A stretch of DNA of 64,000 nt from Ww85 sp963745765 (lineage in GTDB: Bacteria > Desulfobacterota > Desulfobulbia > Desulfobulbales > Desulfocapsaceae): positions 62,001 to 126,000 of the forward strand of contig CAVUYQ010000018.1 in assembly GCA_963745765.1 (NCBI GenBank). The letters run 5' to 3'. The notes under the pieces are model-generated. The model had not been told where the DNA came from, made no database searches, and was given only the letters and a program-made list of their open reading frames with translations. Every line of letters starts with the position of its first letter. Position 1 is the first letter of the stretch. Positions 57,795-64,000 of the stretch are shown here, one piece after another. The position numbers and the translations under genes were made by a program.

Positions 57795-58292
57795 ATGAGT
57801 GACCTGGTTGCAATATTATTCAACGATGAAATGACCGCTTTTGAAATGCGAACTGAACTGGCAAAAATGCAGAAAGAGTACCTGATCGAAATGGAAGACG
57901 CCGTTGTCGTCACTAAGGACGAGGAGGGTAAAATAAAACTGCACCAGGCGGTAAACCTCACTGCAGCCGGAGCCGTGGGTGGCGGTTTCTGGGGGATGCT
58001 GATCGGCCTGGTTTTTCTGAATCCCCTTATCGGAATGGCCGTTGGAGCCGGAGCCGGTGCACTCTCCGGTTCCTTGAGTGATATTGGCATCGACGATAAG
58101 ATGATGAAAGAGTTGGCCGAAGGATTTCAGCCGGACACTTCGGCGTTATTTGTGCTGATTAAGAAATCCACCGGAGACAAAGTCCTGGAGCGTCTCCAGC
58201 CTTTCGTCGGTAAAGGCAAGGTCTTCAAGACATCTCTCAGTAAGGATGATGAGGATGCTTTGAGAAAGGCGCTTGAGGGTGTTGCACATTAG
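57795..58292 (+). CDS. DUF1269 membrane-associated protein
   Basis: 165 aa, RBS GGAGG. N-terminal soluble part (VAILFNDEMTAFEMRTEL ... DAVVVTKDEEGKIKL), a Gly/Ala-rich hydrophobic hairpin (AAGAVGGGFWGMLIGLVFLN plus GMAVGAGAGALSGSLS), and a C-terminal soluble domain. The DUF1269 family is often stress-induced; its function is unknown. 100 bp before the SAF oxidoreductase. Confidence 0.88.
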   Translation: MSDLVAILFNDEMTAFEMRTELAKMQKEYLIEMEDAVVVTKDEEGKIKLHQAVNLTAAGAVGGGFWGMLIGLVFLNPLIGMAVGAGAGALSGSLSDIGIDDKMMKELAEGFQPDTSALFVLIKKSTGDKVLERLQPFVGKGKVFKTSLSKDDEDALRKALEGVAH

Positions 58293-58391
58293 CTGGCTGC
58301 AAAGAGCTCAGAAGGGCAACCATTGCCGGGTAAAACCAGGCGATTTTCTGACGGGACCGTTTAATGAAGCATTAATTGAAAAGGAGAGAAT

Positions 58392-59777
58392 ATGAATTTC
58401 TATGACATGCTGCAGAGAAGGGAGGAAGACAACAATCCCGTGAAGGTTGGCGTTATCGGTGCCGGCAAATTCAGCTCGATGTTTCTCTCCCAGGCCAGAC
58501 TTACTCCAGGGATGCAGGTTGCGGGTATAGCTGAGCTTGATTCGCAAAAAGCCGTTACCGCACTCAAACGCACCGGCTGGGAAGATGGCATTGCTGTTTT
58601 CACTGATACAGCCGGTGGTATCAACGATGCGGCACGTGCGGGCAAAGTGGCCGTCACCGGCGATTCTGCTGCCCTGATCGAGTCTGAGTGCGATGTCATT
58701 ATTGAACTTACCGGCAACCCTGAGGTGGGCACGCACCATGCGGCAGCGGCGATAGAAAACGGCAAGCATGTGGTAATGGTGAACGTTGAGGCTGATTGCC
58801 TGCTCGGAGCAAAATTAGCGGAGATGGCGCGAAAGAAAGGGGTCGTTTATACCATGGCCTACGGTGATCAGCCGGCACTCATAGCCGAACAGCTGGATTG
58901 GGCCAAATCTGTCGGTTTTGAGGTTGTCTGCACCGGAAAAGGCACCAGGTACCAGCCGGAATTTCATTATTCCACCCCCGAGACGGTCTGGGCTTATTAT
59001 GGCTTCAGCGAAGAGCGGGTGGCCAGTGGTGATTATAATCCTCAGATGTTCAACTCTTTTCTTGATGGCAGTAAATCGGCGATAGAGATGTGTGCGGTTT
59101 CCAATCATTCGGGGCTCGTTCCGCAGAACTGCGGGCTCCAGTTTCCGCCGGTTGATATCAACGACCTGGCTGACGTATTAAAACCGAAAAGTGATGGCGG
59201 CATTCTCGAACATTCAGGAACCGTCGAGGTCATTGCCAGTGAGAATCGTGACGGCTCACCGCTTGCCCGGGATTTGCGCTGGGGGGTGTATGTTGTTTTT
59301 AGGGCGCCAACGCCGTATGTGGAGCGCTGCTTCCAGGAATACGGCATGAAGACCGATAAGAGCGGCAGGTATTCGGCATTGTACCGGCCCTACCACTACA
59401 TCGGGCTCGAACTGGGTATCTCCGTTGCATCTGCCGCCCTGCGCGGCGAACCGACCGGCAGTGCAAAGATGTTTATGGCCGATGTCGCGGCACATGCCAA
59501 GAAAGATCTTCAGCCGGGTGATATGCTTGACGGTGAAGGCGGCTATACTGTCTTTGGCCGGCTCATGAAGGCGCAGGACAGTATAAGGCAGAACGGCTTG
59601 CCTCTTGGCCTGTCAGGTAAGGCCAAGGTGTTGAAGCCAGTGAAAAAGGGAGAGCTGGTCACCTATGACAGTGTCGAGTTGAACCGTTCAAGTTTGGCCT
59701 ATCGTCTGCGAAAGGAACTGGAAGAAAACCTGAAAGGTTCTAAACAGGCTGGAAACCGCGGCGGCCAAAATGATTGA
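58392..59777 (+). CDS. NAD(P)-binding oxidoreductase with C-terminal SAF domain
   Basis: 461 aa, RBS AAGGAGAG. Rossmann start VKVGVIGAGKFSSMF, homoserine-dehydrogenase-like VIIELTGNPEVGTHHAA and KHVVMVNVEADCLLG. The last 70 residues form a SAF-like lid (LSGKAKVLKPVKKGELVTYD). The family is annotated variously as homoserine dehydrogenase-like or Gfo/Idh-like; the substrate is probably a small sugar or hydroxy acid. A flavodoxin gene follows. Confidence 0.82.
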   Translation: MNFYDMLQRREEDNNPVKVGVIGAGKFSSMFLSQARLTPGMQVAGIAELDSQKAVTALKRTGWEDGIAVFTDTAGGINDAARAGKVAVTGDSAALIESECDVIIELTGNPEVGTHHAAAAIENGKHVVMVNVEADCLLGAKLAEMARKKGVVYTMAYGDQPALIAEQLDWAKSVGFEVVCTGKGTRYQPEFHYSTPETVWAYYGFSEERVASGDYNPQMFNSFLDGSKSAIEMCAVSNHSGLVPQNCGLQFPPVDINDLADVLKPKSDGGILEHSGTVEVIASENRDGSPLARDLRWGVYVVFRAPTPYVERCFQEYGMKTDKSGRYSALYRPYHYIGLELGISVASAALRGEPTGSAKMFMADVAAHAKKDLQPGDMLDGEGGYTVFGRLMKAQDSIRQNGLPLGLSGKAKVLKPVKKGELVTYDSVELNRSSLAYRLRKELEENLKGSKQAGNRGGQND

Positions 59778-59896
59778 GCCGGATATAAAAACAGGATAGG
59801 GTAAGAGCATGCCGCAGGTAACTCGGTAGCAGGGAGAAACCCGAAACAGAATCGGAGCAGTCATCACCATTTCTTTTAAGATTTTGAGGAGAGAAT

Positions 59897-60343
59897 ATGA
59901 AAAAAGTACTGGTTGCTTATTTCAGCAGGACCGGGAAGACGGAGAAAATGGCCCAATATATCGCTGAAGGATTGCGGATGTCAGGGTGTCAGGTAGAATT
60001 GCATAGTATTTCAAAAATCAATAACGAAGTGGAGGTTATCGGTTTTGATGGCTATGTTTTCGGTTGTCCGACCTACCATAAGGATATCACGAATAACATG
60101 AAACAATTCCTGTTTCTCGCCGAACGGGCCAACCTGGTCGGTAAAATCGGCGGTGCCTTTGGTTCCCACACTCATAGTGGTGAATCGGCAGTGATGATTT
60201 ACGAAACCATGCAGCATGTATTTAAAATGGACATGACGAGTCTGGGACCACTCAATCTTACCGAGGACATGGTGCAGTCGGCTGAAGGGCCTAAGGCTTG
60301 CCAGCAGTATGGCAAAGCGGTCGGAGAGATGTTGGCTGCTTAG
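59897..60343 (+). CDS. Flavodoxin-family protein
   Basis: 148 aa with RBS GAGGAGAG. FMN phosphate loop SRTGKTEK (T/S-x-T-G-x-T type), and FGCPTYHKDITNN plus GGAFGSHTHSGES forming the isoalloxazine loops. Short-chain single-domain flavodoxin-like electron carrier or NAD(P)H:quinone reductase relative. Terminator-like hairpin follows. Confidence 0.9.
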   Translation: MKKVLVAYFSRTGKTEKMAQYIAEGLRMSGCQVELHSISKINNEVEVIGFDGYVFGCPTYHKDITNNMKQFLFLAERANLVGKIGGAFGSHTHSGESAVMIYETMQHVFKMDMTSLGPLNLTEDMVQSAEGPKACQQYGKAVGEMLAA

Positions 60344-60355
60344 TTGATAAACACG

Positions 60356-60393
60356 CAGCGTTTTCTCCTTCCAGCCGGAAGAAATGCTTTTTT
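60356..60393 (+). terminator. Possible terminator after flavodoxin gene
   Basis: GCGTTTTCTCCTTCC / GGAAGAAATGC with bulges, loop AGCC, then six Ts. Imperfect stem, so moderate support. Confidence 0.5.
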
Positions 60394-60459
60394 GCGAAGC
60401 GGGTAGTCGGGACATCTTCCTGACAGCCCGCTCTGCTAGTTCGTGATGCCCCGCCGTGT

Positions 60460-60837
60460 TCAGCTGCACCCGCAATCGCAGGTTCCCCCGCAGCCGTGAC
60501 CGACGGTGTGAGCCATGGCCTGAATTATTTCTCTATCGTCCGGTGTTTCAATTGCCTCCACCACAACCTTAACCGGCATGTCAGCTGCCGCACCAGGCAG
60601 CCTCAGCTTTCCACATAGAGCGGGGTAGAGATGACCGAAGAACTCATGCATCCCGTCTTTGTGGATAACTACCCGCAGGGAATCTCCTATCTCTTTCTGA
60701 TGAAGTTCAACTTCCAAAGGACACAGGCCGTTTCCTGAGAGACCATAGATGAAGATCATCCGACAGTAATCTGCACTTTCCGGTTGATCGGTAAAATCGA
60801 GTCTCAGTGAAATCTTTTTGAGATGATCGATGCGCAT
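60460..60837 (-). CDS. Small protein with Cys/His-rich tail
   Basis: 125 aa, not recognised. A beta-rich body (CPLEVELHQKEIGDSLRVVI, then FFGHLYPALCGKLRLPG) recalls the chain of FKBP/SlyD-type proteins only loosely. The C-terminus ends HGCGGTCDCGCS, a likely metal-binding tail. GTG/ATG start directly at the stop of the FmdE gene, so the two are one unit and may handle the same metal. Confidence 0.7.
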   Translation of the reverse strand: MRIDHLKKISLRLDFTDQPESADYCRMIFIYGLSGNGLCPLEVELHQKEIGDSLRVVIHKDGMHEFFGHLYPALCGKLRLPGAAADMPVKVVVEAIETPDDREIIQAMAHTVGHGCGGTCDCGCS

Positions 60838-60840
60838 CAC

Positions 60841-61473
60841 TCAATCCCCTTCCTTGCTTCGGCCTGTCTTCTCCCGGCAGGTCCGGCATAATTTCTGCCC
60901 GTCGATCTCCAGTAATTTGGTCATCATCACCGGCTCTCTGCAGCTGTCACAAGGAAGTGAAGGGGCGATTCTTGCTTTGGCCGGCATGTGCAGGCTGATT
61001 TCCTGCAGGGTGAAGAAAGCTGCCGGACCACGATCAAACAAAGCGCTGCTGCGGTCCTGATGGAGTTCTTCGTATTCAGAAATTTCCTGTGAATTCGCTT
61101 CCCGTGCCCGTATCTTCTCAGCCAGCAGCCGCTCTCTTTGCGGAACAGTCATGACGTTTGGCCGCATTGCCACCCGCACGCCGATGCCGCTGGTACGGCT
61201 GGCAAAGGTAAAGGCCATCTTCCCGATATCATGATAAATCAAATTGCCTTTACCGAAGGTGCAGCCGGTCAGGACCTGTATTGCATCACAGCAGCAGGCA
61301 TCCGTTTCGGAAATGCAGACCAGTTCCTCATCACCTGCACGTTTTTCTTCAAGGTACTGCATGGCAAGTTTTGCCGCGAGATAACCAAGCGTCAGTCCCA
61401 TGCAGGTATGACCATGAAAAGAGGCACAGGCTTTATAATCGTCACGGGCCTGCATTTCATCGGGTATAATCAC
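60841..61473 (-). CDS. FmdE-family zinc protein
   Basis: 210 aa. FmdE domain: FHGHTCMGLTLGYLAAKLAM with Cys/His ligands, CISETDACCCDAIQVLTGC and GKGNLIYHDIGKMAFTF. C-terminal zinc knuckle CDSC ... CRTC. Named for a subunit of molybdenum formylmethanofuran dehydrogenase, but widespread in sulfate reducers with an unclear, perhaps molybdenum-related role. No fwd/fmd genes are nearby. Confidence 0.88.
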   Translation of the reverse strand: MIIPDEMQARDDYKACASFHGHTCMGLTLGYLAAKLAMQYLEEKRAGDEELVCISETDACCCDAIQVLTGCTFGKGNLIYHDIGKMAFTFASRTSGIGVRVAMRPNVMTVPQRERLLAEKIRAREANSQEISEYEELHQDRSSALFDRGPAAFFTLQEISLHMPAKARIAPSLPCDSCREPVMMTKLLEIDGQKLCRTCREKTGRSKEGD

Positions 61474-61649
61474 GGTGTCTCCTCAAACAACGGTGTGGTT
61501 TTTCTTGGCAATCTTGAGTCTCACTTGTTCGTAGAGGCCGTTAGCGGTGCCAGAGAAGTTAAATTTTTGTAATTGCAGAATGAGTGTTTGTCCGTCATTA
61601 TAGTCAAGCAGACGCCGGTCGGCAATAGCTCTGCCCTTTTTACTTTTCC

Positions 61650-62058
61650 CTGTGCCCCTCTCTCTGCCGTCCTTTCATATTTGGGAGGTGAGGGAGAAAA
61701 ACAAGCAACTTTTGAGGATTTCAAGGGCCTGGCCAAGGTTCGACCTTATTCTGCGACTGCAATTACGGTCTTCTTCCTGTCCATGGCTGGAATTCCACCA
61801 ACAGCTTGTTTTATGGGAAAGTTCTACATAATCACCAGTGCTGTTTCTACAGCCCATACAGCTCTTGCCGTACTTGGAGTTGTGAGTAGCATTCTTTCAA
61901 TGTGGTATTATCTTTCTCTAATAATTAATAGGTATTTTCATGATGCTGAGGACAGCTTTGAGGTCGTGGGATCGCCTCTTGCGAGCGCAGGTACTTTTGC
62001 TCCAGTGATTTGCGTATTTGTCATTGGTCTTTACCCGATTGTTAATAAGTGTTCATAA
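61650..62058 (+). pseudogene. nuoN: C-terminal fragment of NADH-quinone oxidoreductase subunit N
   Basis: From LSAVLSYLGGEG onward the frame matches the last third of NuoN: FKGLAKVRPYSATAITVFFL, SLxGxPPTxxFxGKF seen as SMAGIPPTACFMGKF, and further helices to the stop at 62058. The first two-thirds, some 340 residues, are absent, and no other nuo gene is adjacent. The preceding bases to 61573 are open but unrelated. A stranded remnant, perhaps left by a deletion or rearrangement. Confidence 0.75.
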
Positions 62059-62132
62059 TAAAAAACAGTGAAGCTCTTCAGTACAGCAGCGTTCACTTTA
62101 TTGCTAACTGATATAAACGTGGAGTCTGGGAT

Positions 62133-62573
62133 ATGAAAATAAAAGATATTCTGTCCGTCAAAGGAAATCGGGTTGTCACAGTTGAAAAGGATTGTCCTGT
62201 CCTTGACGCCATGTTGGTTTTTTCCGCCAACCGGGTTGGTTCTCTTCTCGTAGTTGACAAAGAAAGTAATATTCTAGGAATTATTGGTGGTCGAGATGTA
62301 CTCATGGCCGTGGTCAATAATCTCGACGAAATTAAAACCCTCACCGTTGAGAAAATCATGACCACCAACCTTATTGTTGGAACACCGGACGACGACATCA
62401 ACGACATTATGAATGTAATGACCGAAAACAGGATTCGTCATATCCCGATCATGGAGGGGAAAGAACTAAAAGGGCTCGTTTCCATTGGTGATGTAGTCAA
62501 ATCCCAATTGAAAGAGAAACGTGTGGAAAATAAGTATCTAAAAGATTATATCGCCGACAAATATCCGGGTTGA
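62133..62573 (+). CDS. CBS-domain pair protein
   Basis: 146 aa made of two CBS motifs (VTVEKDCPVLDAMLVFSANR and IVGTPDDDINDIMNVMTENR), each ending in a G-x-x-S/G-x-x-D loop (GIIGGRDVL, GLVSIGDVV). Such stand-alone pairs bind adenosyl nucleotides and act as energy sensors. RBS GGAG. A strong palindromic terminator follows. Confidence 0.92.
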   Translation: MKIKDILSVKGNRVVTVEKDCPVLDAMLVFSANRVGSLLVVDKESNILGIIGGRDVLMAVVNNLDEIKTLTVEKIMTTNLIVGTPDDDINDIMNVMTENRIRHIPIMEGKELKGLVSIGDVVKSQLKEKRVENKYLKDYIADKYPG

Positions 62574-62606
62574 TTTTCAGATCTTTGGTATACAGCCACT
62601 TTCGCT

Positions 62607-62664
62607 GAAAAAAGGTTAAAGCGTTGTTCCGAATTAGTCCGGAACAATGCTTTAACCCTTTTAG
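62607..62664. terminator. Bidirectional terminator
   Basis: Stem GGTTAAAGCGTTGTTCCG / CGGAACAATGCTTTAACC with one or two mismatches, flanked by an A-run on the left and CCTTTT on the right. It serves the CBS gene rightward and the AGCS symporter leftward. Confidence 0.85.
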
Positions 62665-62726
62665 CTGCTTATTTACCATTGTGCATAACCTCTTCAGGTT
62701 ATGCACTTTTTATCGTATCGCTCGTA

Positions 62727-64000
62727 TCAGCTCTCTTTTTTATTGTCAAAATACTTTTTCGTTTCTGAAACGACAACCGGGGTCAAGAACAGTAAGACCA
62801 ATAAGGTTCGGAATTGCCATCAGGCCATTCAGGGTATCGGAAATATTCCATACTAAACTGAGTTTAGCAACCGCACCAACTCCTACAAAACAGACGAAGA
62901 CGATACGATAGGGCAACACCGCCTTCACTCCAAAAAGATATTCAATCGACTTTTCACCGTAATAACACCAACCGAGGATGGTTGAATAGGCAAAAAGAAT
63001 AATTCCGATAGTCACTATATGCGCACCACCCGGCATACTGGCAGCAAAAGCAAGGGTAGTCAATTCCGCACCCGTTGTGCCATTTGACCAGAGACCGCTG
63101 ATTATCAGAACCAACCCGGTCATGGTACAAACTATTATGGTATCAATAAAGGTCTGGGTCATGGACACCAGTGCCTGGGTGATCGGGCTTTTTGTCTGGG
63201 CAGCCGCTGCGGCAATAGGTGCACTGCCAAGGCCGGACTCGTTGGAAAACACCCCACGGGCTACACCCATCCTGATGGCCAGCATGATGCTCGCTCCGGC
63301 AAATCCACCAACCGCTGCGGTAGGGTTAAAGGCTTGCTTGACGATAAAGACTAAAGCCGCTGGAACTTCGGTTATATGGGTAAGAATGATATACCCTGCA
63401 CCACGCCATATAAAAAACAATCATGACCGGAACCAGGAATCCGGTTACCTCGGCCAATTTTCTTGATACCACCCAGCACAACAGCTGCTGTGCAAACCAT
63501 GAGGATTATACCGGTTACGAAGAGTGGGAACATGGTAGGTTGCCTGGACTGCATCGGCCACGGAATTGGACTGTACCATGTTACCGATACCAAAGGCTGC
63601 AACAGAGGCAAAAACAGCAAAGACGGTCCCAAGCCAGGGCATCTTCAATCCTTTGGAGATATAATACATCGGACCACCGCACATCTCGCCATTTTCATCG
63701 ACTTCCCGGTATTTAACCGCCAGAACCGCCTCAGCATATTTGGTCGCCATACCAACAAGCCCGGTAATCCACATCCAGAATAATGCGCCTGGTCCACCCA
63801 CGGCAATCGCGGTTGCAACCCCTGCAATATTACCGGTACCAACGGTGGCTGAAAGCGCTGTCATCAGGGCCTGAAAATGGGTAATATCCCCCGGCTCATC
63901 ACTATCTTCTTTACGTTTAATCAAGGCAAGATAGAGCGCATGACCAAGTTTTCTGAACTGGAGTCCGCGCAGGGCAAAGGTCAGCCAGAAACCTGTACCG
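62727..64000 (-). pseudogene. AGCS-family sodium:alanine symporter (frameshifted; N-terminus outside window)
   Basis: Secondary transporter. Family signatures: MTALSATVGTGNIAGVATAI, GGPGALFWMWITGLVGMATK, then in other frames FVTGIILMVCTAAVVLGGIK, PTAAVGGFAGASIMLAIRMG and GVFSNESGLGSAPIAAAAAQ. Frame changes lie near 63540, 63430 and 62775 at least; after the last, VVVSETKKYFDNKKES gives the normal AGCS end with stop at 62727. The protein continues beyond 64000. Alanine or glycine is the usual substrate. Confidence 0.82.

Noticed and set aside
1..64000. Search by eye for tRNA, rRNA, CRISPR arrays, IS elements and phage genes
   Set aside because: None was seen; the palindromic repeats have irregular, distant placement and no spacers, so they are not a CRISPR array.

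Overview
The window looks like a chromosomal segment of a free-living Desulfobacterota bacterium, most likely a Desulfobulbales-type anaerobe (an inference). The reasons are two futalosine-pathway menaquinone genes, RNase Y downstream of zapA with a 6S-like RNA between them, the yicC-remA-gmk block, an FmdE-family protein, an AmmeMemoRadiSam enzyme, a leucyl/arginyl-protein transferase and many two-component kinases. No rRNA, tRNA, CRISPR array, IS transposase or phage gene was recognised. The content is mostly housekeeping.

Layout. 0-0.6 kb: edge of a PAS sensor gene, a palindromic repeat and a decayed PAS gene. 0.8-9.3 kb: phosphate regulon, with phoU-pstC-pstA-pstS-pstB leftward and phoB-phoR rightward from a shared region carrying four GTTA units at exact 11-bp spacing (Pho box). 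9.4-17.3 kb: a membrane sensor kinase, a YihY/BrkB-type membrane protein, a soluble hybrid kinase, a MoaE-like protein and a lytic transglycosylase. 17.5-26.9 kb: Nudix, ZapB-like, ZapA, 6S-like RNA, rny, tyrS, perR-like, a radical SAM unit, pal and ompH. 27-31.8 kb: yicC, remA, gmk, rlmB, a four-S1-repeat protein and lolA. 32-36.3 kb: fmdB-like, queA, mqnB, mqnD and a MobA-like protein. 36.8-43 kb: a receiver/PEP-synthase-like fusion, gdhA, bpt and amrS. 43-51.7 kb: a membrane protein, an N-formylglutamate amidohydrolase-like protein, sirtuin, MFS, a MoxR-VWA pair, a ParB-domain protein and an FAD oxidase. 51.7-54.3 kb: the phage-shock system pspABC/pspF with a sigma-54 promoter. 54.3-64 kb: EamA, MscS, DUF1269, a SAF-domain oxidoreductase, flavodoxin, FmdE, a nuoN fragment, a CBS protein and an AGCS symporter running off the edge.

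Two features cut across the map. First, a quasi-palindromic intergenic element of about 136 bp with 12-13 bp terminal inverted repeats (ends ACCTTGAATAATT / AATTATTCAAGGT) occurs in three well-conserved copies, one degenerate copy and one collapsed copy. One copy sits between phoB and phoR and supplies the phoB stop codon. This is the best candidate here for an undescribed element. Second, eight otherwise well-conserved genes are broken by about 16 single-base-type frameshifts, one inside a C6 run. Assembly indels are the simplest explanation, though real decay is not excluded. Affected genes are given as composite entries.
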